A DNA stretch of 64,000 nt from Prionace glauca (lineage: Eukaryota > Chordata > Chondrichthyes > Carcharhiniformes > Carcharhinidae). A model generated the notes under the pieces. It ran no database searches, was not told where the DNA came from, and saw only the letters and a program-made list of their open reading frames with translations. Below, in pieces: positions 20,606-31,949 of this stretch; within the stretch, counting starts at the first letter, position 1; every line of letters begins with the position of its first letter. The position numbers and the translations under genes are program-made. Location of the stretch: the NCBI GenBank assembly GCA_037974335.1, contig CM075760.1, positions 56,662,890-56,726,889 of the forward strand. Direction: 5' to 3'.

Positions 20606-20935
20606 GGTGGCATGGTGGCAGAGTGGTTAGCAGTGTTGCCTCACAGAGCAGGGACACGTGTTCGATTCCCAGTTTGGATCATTGTCTGTGTGCAGATTGC
20701 ATGCTCTCCCCGTGTCTGCGTGAGTCTCCTCCAGTTTCGTCCCACATTCCAAGGATATGCGTGTTAGGTACACCGGCTGTGCAAATTTCTCCCTTACTTT
20801 CCCAGGATTCGTAGGTTAGAAGGATTAGCGGGATAGATAAGAGGGGTTACTGGGATACGGCCTGGGTGGAATTCTGGGTCTGCAGACTCGATGGGCTGAA
20901 TGGCCTCCTTCTGCACTGTAGGATTTTATGATTTC
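20606..20935 (+). repeat. Full-length tRNA-headed SINE
   Basis: Begins with GGTGGCATGGTGGCAGAGTGG, with A box GGTTAGCAGTG and B box GTTCGATTCC. The body is GTCTGCGTGAGTCTCCTCC. The tail GATGGGCTGAATGGCCTCC...CTGTAGGATTTTATGATTTC resembles CR1 3' ends, suggesting CR1 mobilises it. The 20936-21242 stretch after it has no recognised feature. Confidence 0.9.
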
Positions 20936-21242
20936 TATCTGTAAGCCTTTTGATTTGAAGTGATTTCTGTCCCCATATTCTCTCCATCTCCAATCCAGTT
21001 CACAGCCATCTCCACCACAGTAGACATTTCCATCTCTGCATCAGACCAGCTACTGAATAAATCCTTGCCTGTATCATAGGTAAATCCCGACTAGATTATT
21101 CCACCGTTCACATAGCTCTTGTTACAATGCTGCAAAAACATCACATCATCTGAAATCCTGTTTCCCATCCCCTAACTCTCACCGTGCTGCATTCACCCAT
21201 TATCACTGTCCCACATCTGTCCCCGTTCTGGCAGAAGCTCCA

Positions 21243-21739
21243 TTTTACTCGGCTGATACCGGAGTTGAGGGGATTGAGCGATGAGGAGAGGCTGAATAAA
21301 CTAGGCTTGTACTCGTTAGAGTTTAGAAGAATGAGGGGAGATCTCATTGAGACGTATAAGATGATGAATGGGATGGATAGGATAGAGGTGGAGAGACTGT
21401 TCCCGCTCAAAAAAGACAGTAGGACTAGAGGGCACAGCCTCAAGATAAAGGGGGGGGGGGCGGTTTAGAACAGAGTTGAGGAGGAACTTCTTCACTCAAA
21501 GGGTGGTGAATCTCTGGAATTCTCTGCCCGTTGAAGTGGTGGAGGCTGCCTCGCTAAATATTTTTAAGAAACGGGTTGATGGGTTTTTGATAAGAGAAGG
21601 GATTAAGGGTTATGGGGAGAGGGCGGGAAGGTGGAGCTGAGTCACGACAGATCAGCCATGATCTTATTGAATGGCGGGGCAGGCTCGAAGGGCCAGATGG
21701 CCTACTCCTGCTCCTATTTCTTATGTTCTTATGTTCTTA
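21243..21739 (+). mobile_element. Young CR1-like LINE, 5'-truncated
   Basis: Starts abruptly at TTTACTCGGCTGATACC and matches the last 500 bases of the copy at 1-1607 almost exactly, ending in TTCTTATG repeats. A few extra G residues near 21452 break the frame. Confidence 0.93.
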
Positions 21740-22034
21740 ATCTTCTCATTATTAAGTTTGGATCCTTCCATGATCTCACTCCACCAATTAATCCAATTTC
21801 CCTGCCCATTTCCCATATCCCTGTAAAAGGTTCCCATTCAGTTACTTATCCAATTCCCTCTTTAAAGTCAATATGTTTCACTCTCTATCTCTCCCTGCCG
21901 ATGGAGCCGGATTTATAATACTTAAAACCACAAAACAGTGCGGGGCATGCAGTTATTTATTGCCTAAAATAGAATCTCTTGGGCAGAAGTTTGAGAACAG
22001 GAAACAAGACGCAGGAATAAATGGGCCAAAGAAT

Positions 22035-23170
22035 CATAGAATCTACAGCATGGAGACAGGCCCTTGGCCCAAACTGCTCCACGTCGACCAAAATGTCCAT
22101 CTAAGCTAACCCCATTTGCCTGTATTTGGCCCATATCCCTTTAAACATAAGAACATAAGAATTAGGTGCAGGAGTCGGCCATTTGGCCCCTTGAGCCTGC
22201 TCCGCCATTCAATGAGATCACGGCTGATCTTTTCGTGGACTCAGTTCCATTTATCCGCCCTCTCACCATAATCCTTAATTTCTTTACAGTTCAAAGATTT
22301 ATCGATCCTCGTCTTAGAAGCATTAAATGAGGTGGCCTCAACTGCTTTCCTGATCGAGGAATTCTACCTCTCATATCGATATATCTGTCCAAATGCCTTT
22401 TAAATTTTGTCAGTGTCCTGCCTCAACCACTTACTCTGGCAGCTCATTCCACATACGTATCACCCTCTATTTAAAAAAATGTTCCAAAAGTTCCCATTAA
22501 TTATTACTCCTCTTACGTTAAACCTGTGCCGGTTAGTTCTCGAATCCCCAACCCCGGGAAAACTTTGAGTGCATTCAACCAATCCATGCCTCTCGCGACT
22601 TTATACTCATCTATAAGATCACCTCTCAGTCTCCTATGCGACAAAGAGAGAAGTTCTAGTTTGTCCAATCTCTCCATATAACTCAGTCTTTTGAGTCCTG
22701 GCAACATCCTTGTAAATCTCTTGTGTGCTGTCTCCAGTTTAATAACATTTTTCCTACAGCAAGGCGACCAGAACTGAACACAATACTCCAGGTGCGGTCT
22801 CACCAACATCCTGTACAACTGCAGCATAACTTCCCAATTTCTATACTCCATGCCCTGTCTGATGAAGCTCAGCATGCCAAAATCCTTCTGCCCTGCCTTA
22901 TCTACCTTTATACAACAGTGCACCTGAATTCCAGGATTCCTCTGTGCCAAAATATTCCCGAAGATCCTACCATTTACTATGAAAGTCGAACCTTGATTTG
23001 ACTTTCCAAAATGTAACGCCTCACACTTATCTGTATTGATCCCCATTTGCCATTTCTCGGTAGACTTCCCCAGATGATCAAAGTCCTGCTGCAATTTTTG
23101 ATAACGTTCCTCGCTGTCGACAATAGGACCTATTTTATTGTAATTTTCTAATTTTGTAATGTGACAAGTA
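22035..23170 (-). mobile_element. Old CR1-like LINE with a nested LINE 3' fragment
   Basis: The host element covers 22035-22143 (3' end) and about 22367-23170. Its RT C-terminal part reads KWQMGINTDKCEALHFG, MLSFIRQGMEYRNWEVMLQL, LVRPHLEYCVQFW and MLPGLKRLSYMERLDKL. Between the parts, 22144-22366 is the 3' end of another LINE (AACATAAGAACATAAG, GCCATTCAATGAGATC). Confidence 0.8.
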
Positions 23171-23194
23171 GTGCACCACAGGGATCGTCGAAAA

Positions 23195-23775
23195 GAGGGA
23201 TCTTGGAGGTCAGATGTACTGTTCTCTGAAGGTGAAGTCACAGTTAGATAAGGCAATAAAGAAGGCTTCTGGCATGCTGGCCTTCATCGGTCAGGGCATT
23301 GAGTATAGAAGTTGGGAAGTTATATTACTGTTGCACAGGACATTGGTGAGACCGCGCCTGGAGTATTCTGCTCGCCTTGCTATAGGAAGAATGTTATTAA
23401 ACTGGAAACAGTGCAGAAGATATTTACAAGGGTGTTGCTAGAACTCAAAGAACTGAGTTATAGGGAAAGACTGGACAGGCTAGGACTTATTACATTGGAG
23501 CGCAGGAGACTGAGGGGTGATCTTGTAGAGGTGTATGCGATCATGACAGCCATGGATAGGGTAAATGCGCTTAATGTTTTTCCTAGGGATCAGTGCTGGA
23601 GCCTCGACTTTTTGCAATTTATATGAATGACTTGGATGAAGGGAATGAAGGTACGGTTGCTAAATTTGCTGACAACAATAGAGAGGAATTAAATTGTGAA
23701 GTGGATGTGAGGAGGCGACAAATTGAAGTAGATAGGTTAAATGAGTGGGAAAACTGTGGAAATTGGAACCAAAAA
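23195..23775 (+). mobile_element. Old CR1-like LINE pieces in scrambled order
   Basis: First comes the RT C-terminal region (GMLAFIGQGIEYRSWEV, CSPCYRKNVIKLETVQKIFTRV, LERRRLRGDLVEVY), then at 23590 the more N-terminal catalytic part (GSVLEPRLFAIYMNDLDEG, KFADNN). The catalytic box is altered (FADN). A MITE starts at 23776. Confidence 0.75.
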
Positions 23776-23950
23776 ACAAAATGCTGGAAAATCTCAGCAG
23801 GTCTGACTGTATCTGTAAGGAGAGAAAACAACTGATGTTTCATGACCAGATAACCCTTTGGACGCAAAACATCAGCTCTATTCGGTTCCGATAAATGCTG
23901 CCAGACTTGTTGAGATTTTTCAGCATTTTCTCTTTTGATTTCAGATTCCA
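23776..23950. mobile_element. Palindromic MITE with terminal inverted repeats
   Basis: The left end AAAATGCTGGAAAATCTCAG and the right end TGAGATTTTTCAGCATTTTC are inverted copies. The interior contains GATGTTTC and its partner. No coding sequence, so it is a non-autonomous DNA element. Half copies lie at 6.26, 7.6 and 63.3 kb. Confidence 0.75.
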
Positions 23951-23999
23951 GCATCCGCAGTAATTTATTTACTGCCCTCAACAACTGATGAGAAATATT

Positions 24000-25330
24000 C
24001 ATTTAGGATCTCATTCATCTTTCGTGGATCCACACATAGATGACCTTGTTGATCCTTAACTGAGCCTATTCTCTCCCTTATTACTCTTTTATTCTTTATG
24101 TATTTGTAGAAGCGCTTTGGATTCTCCTTTGCCTCATCTGCCAAAACAATTTCATGTTCCCTTTTTTCCCTCCTGATTTCTCTCTTAACACCAGTCCTAT
24201 ACCCCCTATAATCTTCAAGAGATTCACTTGATCCCAGCTGTCTATGTACGTCAAATGCCTCTTTCTCTTCTTGACCAGGGCCTCAATATCTCGACTCATC
24301 CAGGGTTCCCTGCTTCTGCCAGGCTTGCTCTTCACTCTAAGAGGAATGTATTTACCCTGAACCCTGATTAACACACCTTTGAAAGCATTCCACTTACCAG
24401 ATGTCCCTCTGCTTTCCCACAGACTTCCTCAATTAACGTTTGAAAGTTCCTGCCTGATATAATCAAAATTGGCCTTGCCCCAATTTGGAATTTTAGCTTT
24501 GGGACAGACCAATCATTGTCCATAGCTATCTTAAAACCAAGAGAATTATGGCCATTGGTCCCAAAGTGATTCCCCACTCACACTTCTGTCATCTGCCCTT
24601 CCTTATTTCCCAAGCGGAGGTCAAGTTTTGCCCCCTGTCTAGTTGAGCCATCCACAAACTGAATGAGAAACTCTTCCTGAATACATTCAACAAAATACTT
24701 CAGATTAAGCTCCTCACAAAGATTAAATTTAAAGGGTAAGGCATGGCAAGAGAACTCAAATCCATCGTGCGAACAAAGAACAAACATACAGCACAAGAAC
24801 AGGCGTTTGGGCCCTCCAAGTTGTCACTGACCATTCTGGTGACAGAACTAAAACCCTTCCAGGGACCATGTACCTCTACTCCCATCCCATTCATGTATTT
24901 GCTCACACGCTCCTTAAAAGTTGCTAGCTTTTCTGCTTCCACTATCTCCCTTCGCAGTGAGTTCCAGGCACCCATCACCCTCCGTATAAAAAATGTGCCT
25001 CGTATATCTCCTTTAAACTTTGTCTCTTGCACCGCAAACCTATGCCCCCAGTAATTGACTCTTCGACTCTGAGAAAAAAGCTTCTCACAATCCATTCTGT
25101 CCATGTCCCTCCTAATCTTATAGACTTCTGTCAGTTCGCCTCTCAACCTGCGTCATTCGAGTGAGAGCAAACTAAGTTTGGTCTCTGCTCTCCTCGTTGC
25201 AATTTCTCCCAGACAAGACAACATTCCTGTAGATCTTTTCTGAACCCTCTCCAAAGCGCCCACATCCTTCTGGCAGCCTGGCAACCAGAATTGAACACTG
25301 TCTTCCAAGTATGGCTTTGCGTGCTACCTG
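24000..25330 (-). mobile_element. Old CR1-like LINE relics, two adjacent pieces
   Basis: Bases 24000-24720 carry endonuclease-to-connector remnants (SREPWMSRDIEALVKKRKR, HNSLGF, DGSTRQGAKLDLRLGN). Bases 24771-25330 carry a 3' end (AAACATACAGCACAAGAACAG at its terminus) with the RT C-terminal region (MRGELTEVYKIRRDMDRMD, WNSLRREIVEAEKLATFKERV). Confidence 0.75.
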
Positions 25331-25384
25331 TGTTCCATATGGGAAAGCGGGGACATCGCCAGTGCGTGGGCCAAGCATGGGTGC

Positions 25385-26150
25385 ATGAAGTGTCTTCAGC
25401 TGCGCTCTTTCCACAATCGTTCACTTCCTCCACTGCCAACAAACAGTGATAGCCGTGTGTGCCATCGTCAAGATGCACCACAGGAACTCACTAAGGCTCT
25501 TGGAAGTTCGGGTTTCGGAACTGGAGCGGCACCTGGCGATGCTGTGGAGTATCTGCGAAGCAAGAATATCGTGGCTACAACAATAAGAGAGGCAGTCACA
25601 CCACACGGTAAGATTCCACAGACAGGAAGGGAATGGATGACAGACAGGCAGAGAAAGAGGATAACAGTCAGGCAGAGAAAGAAGGGAACAATTCCCCACT
25701 CAATAGATATACTATTTTTGATCCCTGTTGAGAGGAAAGGTCTCTCAAGGGAAAACAGCAAAGACAAGTATCATTGAACTGGAGTCAGTTCTGCGGCAGA
25801 GTGAAATAGGAAAAATTATGGCAATGCAACAATTATGGGGGATTCATTTGTAACAGATAGTTGCTTCTGTGTCGCAAACGAGACTCCAGTATGTTGCCTC
25901 CTTGATGCCGGGGTCAAGGATGTTTTAGAGCGGTTGCAGGATATGCTGGAGGGGGACGGTGAACAGCCAATGTTGTGGTACATATTGGTACAAATGACAT
26001 CGGTAAATAAAAAGTGGTGATGTCCTTAAAGCAGAATATAGGGAGTTCGGAAGAAAGTTGAAAAGCAGAACCGGAAATGTGGCGATCTCAAGAATACTAC
26101 CAGTGCAACGTGCTGCTCAGAATAGAATTAGCAGGATATCTCGGATGAAC
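25385..26150 (+). mobile_element. LINE relics: jockey-like RT tail and CR1 ORF1 esterase fragment
   Basis: 25385-25500 resembles the RT C-terminal tail found at 40.87 kb (LPPLPTNSDSRV, RQDAPQELTKA). 25800-26020 matches the CR1 ORF1 esterase: a GDS block (MGDSFVTDS), VCCLLDAGVKDVLERL and LEGDGEQP align with the intact ORF1 at 14241-15161. Frames are broken. Confidence 0.65.
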
Positions 26151-26199
26151 TTCCAACAGAGGAAATTCTCGGAGCAGTGACTCAGTCACTTCGACTGTA

Positions 26200-27085
26200 C
26201 TGTGGGTATTCACAGAACCCTCCAGTGACAAACTGGAGGAAGACACAGAGAATACAGTGGGATGTAGATAGACTGGAAAATTGGGTGGAAAAATGGAACT
26301 TAATCCAGACAAATACGAGGTGAAGCATTTTGGTAGATCCATTTCAGGTGGGAGATACAAAATAAATGGCAGAACCATCAGGAGCATAGATACACAGAGA
26401 GGCCTGGGGGTAGATGTCCACAGATTAATTAAAGTAGAAGCCCAGGTGGAAAAGGTGGTGAAGAAAGCATGTGTCAAGCTTGCCTTCACCGGACCATGCA
26501 TCGAGTATAAAGATTGGCAAATTATTTTACAGTTGTATAAAACATTGGTTAGGCCTCATTTGGAATACTGCATGCAATTCTGGTTCACCACACTATCAGA
26601 AGGATGTGGAGGCTTTGGGGAGGGTGCAGAAAAAGATTTGCCAGGATGTTTCCTGATGTGGAGGGTATTAACCATAAGGAAAAATTGACAAAAACTGGGA
26701 TTGTTCTTTCTGGAAAGGCAGAGGCTGAGGGGGGACCTGATGGAAATTTATGCAATTATGTGAGGCAGAGATAGGGTGAACAGTTGGAAGCTTTTTTTTC
26801 CCCCAGGGCTGAAGTGACAATTACAAGGAGGCACAAGTTCAAGATAAGGGGGAAAAGGTTCAGTGAAGATGTGTAGGGAAGTTTTTTACACAGAGGGTGG
26901 TGGAGGCCTGGAGTGTGAGATGGTTGAGGCCGTTAGTGAGCCACATTGAAGAGTCATCTTGATAGGCAAATGAACAAACAATAGAGAGTTACAAGCGGTT
27001 GGTTTATACCGGAAAATGCGATTGGCACAGGTTTGGAGGGCCGAAGAGCCTGTCCTGTGCTGTACTGTCCTTTATTTTTTTGTTT
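26200..27085 (+). mobile_element. Old CR1-like LINE 3' half
   Basis: RT C-terminal motifs KMELNPDKYEVKHFGRS, IDTQRGLGVDVHRLIKVE, LYKTLVRPHLEYCMQFW, then decayed frames and a 3' end GGAGGGCCGAAGAGCCTG...CTGTACTGTCCTTT near 27085. Confidence 0.8.
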
Positions 27086-27099
27086 GAGATCATTTAGCA

Positions 27100-27940
27100 G
27101 AGGCAGTAGAAGAGGATTCTAATGTTCAGTGTCTCCTTCTGTGTTCTTTCCTCCTGTCAAACTAATTTAAACTCTTCCCAATCGCACGCGTAAACCTATT
27201 CACAAGGACTTTGGCCCTAGTGTGGTTCAGGTGCAGGCCATCGCTTTTGTACGCGTCCTAACTCACCTAGAAATGGTTCCAGAGATCTAGGAATCTAAAA
27301 CCTGAACGCTTGCACCAACTCTTGAGTCCTATGGAGATGAAATAGGATGCTTATCTGTCCTATTTTCCTATTTCTGTACTCGTTAGCATGTGGCACTTGG
27401 AGTAATTCAGGGATTACAGCCTTCTGAGGTCCTTTTTTTTAATCCACTGCTGAGCTCACTATATTCTTGACGCAACGCCTCATTCTTCAGTTTGATTGTT
27501 AGATTGCTGGTACCGACAAGTACCACGCCCCCTAACTCATCACAATCCCTTTCAAGATACCCTGCAGCCATTCGTTCATATCCCTGGCCCTGGCACCAGG
27601 GAGGCAGCACAGAATCCTGGTCTTCGGCCACGGAAATTCTGAATGCACTCATCTGAGGGACCAGCGTCCTTATCAGCATCCGAATGGAATCCCCATTAGT
27701 AACCTGGGGAGGTTCCTGCATTACCTGCCTGTTCTTTCTCGATTGTCTGGTGGTTATCCATTCCCTTCTTCCCTCCAGTGCCTTGCTCTGTGGTGTGACC
27801 ACTTCTCAAAACGGACTATCCATGTAAATCCCAGCCTCATCAATGCACCCCAATATATTGAACTGTCGCCGAAACTCTGAAACCCTGAGCTCCAGTTTGT
27901 ACCGCTGGGAGCACTTCTTGAACATGTGGTCATCTGGTCA
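27100..27940 (-). mobile_element. LINE ORF1 relic of a second esterase-bearing subfamily
   Basis: The minus-strand frame 27802-27407 has LGGVVLVGTSNL, SVLPPWCQGQGYERM and EALRQEYSELSSGLKKRT, comparable to the GTxD block and following helix of the CR1 ORF1 esterase. The 27170-27300 stretch matches the ORF1 C-terminal coding (AGGTGCAGGCCATCGCTTTT). The GDS block is gone. Confidence 0.5.
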
Positions 27941-27943
27941 TCT

Positions 27944-28578
27944 CATAAGAACATAAGAACATAAGAAATAGGAGCAGGAGTAGGCTATCTAGACCTCCGA
28001 GCCTGCCCCACCATTCAATAAGATCATGGCTGATCTGAAGTGGATCAGTTCCAGTTTTCCGCTCTCTCCCCATAACCCTTAATCCCCTCTCTTATCAGAA
28101 ACCTATCTACCCGCGTCTTAGATATATTTAGCGAGGTAGCCTCCACCACTTCAACGGGCAGAGAATTCCAGAGATTCACCACCCTTTGAGTGAAGAAGTT
28201 CCTCCTCAACTCCGATCTTGAGGCTGTGCCCTCTAGTTCTGTTATCCTTTCTAAGTGGGAAGAATCTCTCTACCTCTACCCTATCTATCCCCTTCATTAT
28301 CTTATACGTTTCTATAAGATTCCCCCCTCATCCTTCTAAACTCCAACGAGTACAGACCCAATCTATTTAATCTCTCTTCATAGTCCAACCCCCTCATCTC
28401 CGGTATCAGCCTAATAAACCTTCTCTGCACTCCCTCCGAGGCCAATATATCCTTCCGCAAGCGCAGCGACCAAAACTGCACACAGTACTCCAGCTACAAC
28501 CTCACCAGTACCCAGTCCAGTTGCAGCAAAACCTCCCTACTTTGATATTCTATCCCCCTCGCTATAAAGGCCAAATCT
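27944..28578 (-). mobile_element. CR1-like LINE, same family as the young copies but older
   Basis: The 3' tail is (CATAAGAA)n in minus orientation, followed by the same 3' UTR and RT C-terminal order as 41886-42289, with scattered substitutions and small indels. 5'-truncated near 28578. Confidence 0.88.
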
Positions 28579-28735
28579 CAGACATTGTCAGCATCCAGGA
28601 CATATGACAAGCTGCAGATTCCTTTTGGCTGCCCTCATCTGTCATGTCTTAAATGTAAAATTTACATGTAAGACCAGAACAAAACTAGATACAGATCAAA
28701 ATAATACTTTTCGCAATAAATAATACATTTATTTT

Positions 28736-29345
28736 CACATAACCACAGAATACTACAGGGCAGAAGAGGCTTTTCTGCGCAACGAGTCTCCACTGATGCA
28801 TGAAAGGCCCCAACTTTCCCACCTCATCTCACTTGCCAGCAGTTGACCCATAGCCATGAATGTTATCACATACCAAGTCCTCATCCAGGTACTTTTTAAA
28901 TGATGTGAGGCATCCCACTTCCAGAATCCCCCAAGGCAGCACTTTCCAGACCGTCACCACCCTCTGTGTAAAATTTCTTGAAATCCCCTCTGTACCTCCC
29001 ACCCTTCACTTTTAATTCGTGTCCCTCATTCCTAACCCTTCAACGAAAGACAACAGTTGCTCCCTATCCGTTTTGTACATACCCCTCATGATCTTGCACA
29101 CTTCATTCAGTCGTCCCTCAGTCTTCTCTGCTCTAATGAAAACAACTCAAGCCTACAACATCTCTTCATAATTTACATGTTCCATCTCAGGCAGCATCCT
29201 GGTACATCTCCTGTGCATCTACTCCAGAGCGCTCTTTTTAGGTGTAGCTATTTAAACACTGGTCCTACCATCAGTTCTCATGAACTAATCAGCTTACATT
29301 TTCCTAAGGCGTCACTCCTGGATTTTTTCCAAACTCAGCATGTTG
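28736..29345 (-). mobile_element. Old CR1-like LINE 3' fragment
   Basis: Motif order CATGAATGTTATC, CTTTTTAAATGATGTGAGG, CACCCTCTGTGTAAAATTTC, CCTCATGATCTTGCACAC matches LINE 3' ends of the CR1 group on the minus strand. Highly diverged. Confidence 0.65.
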
Positions 29346-29457
29346 TCTATGGCTGACCCTCACAGGTCCAAAGGTATATGAGGGCCTCGAACCTCACTGT
29401 CTACATAACTGTCCTGGTGAGGTGTGTGCCTCGCAGGTCTGGTGCTCTCTGCTGCAT

Positions 29458-29777
29458 GAATCGTATGATCCCTACAGAAGGAAGGAGGTAATTAGGCCCA
29501 TCGACCCTGCACTGGCAACAATCACACCCAGGCCCTATTCACATAACACCAAATATTTATCATCCTAATCCCCCTGACACTGGGGTTAATTTACCATAGC
29601 TGGTCAACTTAACCCGCACATCTTTGGTCTGTGGGAGGAAAGCGGAGCACCCGGAGGAAACCCAGGCAGACACAGGGAGAACATGTAATCTTCATACAGA
29701 CAATGATCTGAGGCCGGAATTTAACCCACATCCCTGGGGTTCTGAGGAAGCATTGCGAACCACTGAGCCATCATGAC
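29458..29777 (-). repeat. tRNA-headed SINE
   Basis: Minus-strand copy with GGAGCACCCGGAGGAAACCC and GACACAGGGAGAACATG body motifs. The tRNA head is diverged (CACTGAGCCATCATG). Inserted in the minisatellite. Confidence 0.8.
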
Positions 29778-30083
29778 AACCTCAGGTGAGGCTTCAAACC
29801 TCACGCTTTCTATATCACTGCCTCCCTGTGAAACAAATCCCTCAAAGGTCCGATGCTGTCCACTGCCCAAAGGCGAGTGAAGGCTTTGATCCTTACACTC
29901 TCTTCAATCACTGTCCCGGTGAAACATACTCCTCCTATCTGGTGCTTTGCCCTGCCCAAGGGTGAGTGATAGCCTTAACCCTCACACTCTCCACATCACT
30001 GACTGGTGGAGCTCATCTCTCACAGGTTCACTACCCTCCGCTGCCTGAATCTGTTTGCTAGCCTCGAACTGCACGCTGTCTTA

Positions 30084-30423
30084 TAGAACCATAGAACCAT
30101 ACAGTGCAGAAACAGGCCCTTCGGCCCATCGAGTCTGCACCGAACACAATCCCACCCAGACCCTATCCCCATATCCCGACACATTTACCTGCTAATCCCT
30201 CTAACCTACACATCCCAGGACACTAAGGGGCAATTTTAGCATAGCCAATGAACCTAACCCGCACATCTTTGGACTGTGGGAGGAAACCGGAGCACCCGGA
30301 GAAAACCCACGCAGACACGAGGAGAATGTGCAAACTCCACACAGGCAGTGACCCGAGCCGGGAATCGAACCCAGGACCCTGGAGCTGTGAAGCAGCAGTG
30401 CTAACCACTGTGCTACCGTGCCG
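30084..30423 (-). repeat. Full-length tRNA-headed SINE, well preserved
   Basis: The tail ATAGAACCATAGAACC (minus) and CCCTTCGGCCCATCGAGTC are followed by the body and an intact tRNA-like head: GGGAATCGAACCC as B box complement and AGCAGTGCTAACCACTGTGC as A box. The best-preserved SINE in the window. Confidence 0.92.
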
Positions 30424-30434
30424 CTGTCGCTGTC

Positions 30435-30790
30435 CTGGTGAATGGTAGGTGCAGGAAGGATGTTCCCAATAGTGGGGGCGTCGAGAACCAGGGGCTATCA
30501 TCTAAAGATACTGGGTAAACCTTTTAGTATTGACATGAGGGGAAATTATTTCAGAGAGTGGTAAGCCTGTGGAATTCAGTACCATGGAAAGCAGTTGAGG
30601 CGAACACATTGTGTGTTTTCAAACAAGAGTTAGACATAACTCTTGGTGCGAAGAGGATCAAAGGAAAGAGGGAACGGCAGGATCAAGCTACTGAATTGGA
30701 TGATCAGCCATGATCATAATCAATGGAGGAGCAGGCTCAAAGAGGCAAATGGCCTACTCGTGCTCCGAGTATCAATGTTTCTATGATCAA
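30435..30790 (+). mobile_element. LINE 3' fragment (CR1/L3 type)
   Basis: Contains AGGGGAAATTATTTCAGAGAG, GTGGAATTCAGTACCATGGA, GATCAGCCATGATCATAATC and GGAGCAGGCTCAAAGAGGC, ending with TTTCTATG. About 250 bp after it the receptor exon begins. Confidence 0.75.
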
Positions 30791-31047
30791 TGTCTCTGCT
30801 GAGCACCCCATCACCCTGCACTGCCAGTTACCACTATTGCCTCCTGCCCTTTCTCTCCTCCAGTTTTTGGCGTTAAACATTTCCTTCCTGTGGCGTGTAG
30901 ACCATCCCATTGGTTGTTCCAGGCTCATTGACTTCAATTCATCAAAAAATACATTAACGCATCAGAAAATCTCAAAATCTCCTCATTCAAACTTACTTTG
31001 TTTCCGGCCTGATGTGTGAATTAATTATTTATTTCCCCTCTTTACAG

Positions 31048-31949
31048 TGAACATCGTAACGATTGTTATCCTCATCCGTAAAAACTGTGGTCTCTCCAGA
31101 TGTGTCACTTCTTACCTGGTGGCCATGGCTTTGGCAGATCTACTGGTTATCATTCTCGACTTGATAATGAGACAGATTCCAATTGTTTTTGAGGAGCATT
31201 TTCATTTCCTGTTGTATATCCGTGTGTGTAACATCCACGCCGTCCTGCTTTATGCAGCCACTGACTGTTCTGTCTGGTTCACTGTCAGTTTCACCTTTGA
31301 TCGATTTGTGGCCATTTGCTGCCAGAAACTGAAAAAGAAATACTGCAGTGAGAAAACGGCAGTGGTGGTTCTGGGAACAGTGACAGTGCTGAGCTGTTTA
31401 AAGAACATATTCTGGTGTTTCATGTTATTGGGTGCGTATGTGCTCTTGAATGATCCCTGGTTTTGTGAGGTAACAGGCACTGTTCTGTTGTCCCCAGTCT
31501 GGGGCACAGTCGAGTTCGCCCACAACATTCTAACCCCGTGTGTCCCATTTGTCCTGATTCTGTTGTTCAATGTTTTCACTGTCAGGCACATTTTTGTGAG
31601 CAGCAGAGCCCGCAGGAGATTCCGGGCTCAAAGCAGTGGGGATAGTCCCAAAGACACAGAGATGGAAAGTCGAAGGAAATCCATCATTTTGCTATTTGTT
31701 ATCTCAGCCAATTTCATCCTGTTATGGTCAGTGTTAATGTTTTATTCGGTGTGGAAGCGTATGTTCAATTTGGGATATAAAGCGGTATTTCTCGATGGCT
31801 TTGTGATGGAACTGGCCTTCATGCTGCAGCTCCTGAGTTGCTGCACCAACACTGGAATATATGCCGTCACCCAGACGAAGTTCAGGCAGCAGTTGAAAAA
31901 TGTGCTGTTGAATTCCTTTACTCCAATTCTCCATTTCATTAAAAGATAA
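31048..31949 (+). CDS. GPR139-like class A GPCR, main exon
   Basis: Acceptor CTCTTTACAG, then a phase-1 exon starting TGAACATCGTAACG. It encodes TM1 to TM7 in about 300 residues. Motifs: NIVTIVILIRKNCGLSRC, SYLVAMALADLLVI, FTFDRFVAICCQKLKKKYC (FDRF for DRY), the SRARRRFRAQ and ESRRKSIILL third-loop region, and CCTNTGIYAVTQTKFRQQL, where the NPxxY of TM7 is NTGIY. Paralogue of 6629-7548. The nearest compatible first exon on this strand is at 20004-20415, 10.6 kb upstream, with LINE and SINE copies filling the intron. Whether the two are spliced together is inference. The loss of Pro in NPxxY could affect activation. Confidence 0.86.

Larger units (their letters stand above)
29350..30470 (+). 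repeat. Minisatellite of about 85-bp units interrupted by two SINEs
   Basis: Repeated themes CCTCGAACCTCACTGTCTA, ACTGTCCTGGTGA, CTCGCAGGTCTGGTGCTCTC, CTGCCCAAAGGCGAGTGA occur at 29370-29457, 29780-30083 and 30424-30445. The two gaps are filled by SINEs. Units are strongly diverged; the count is about five visible. Confidence 0.7.

Noticed and set aside
27407-27802. Possible host gene (131-codon minus ORF)
   Set aside because: The VGTSNL block and neighbouring LINE 3' motifs place it as a decayed LINE ORF1, not a host gene.
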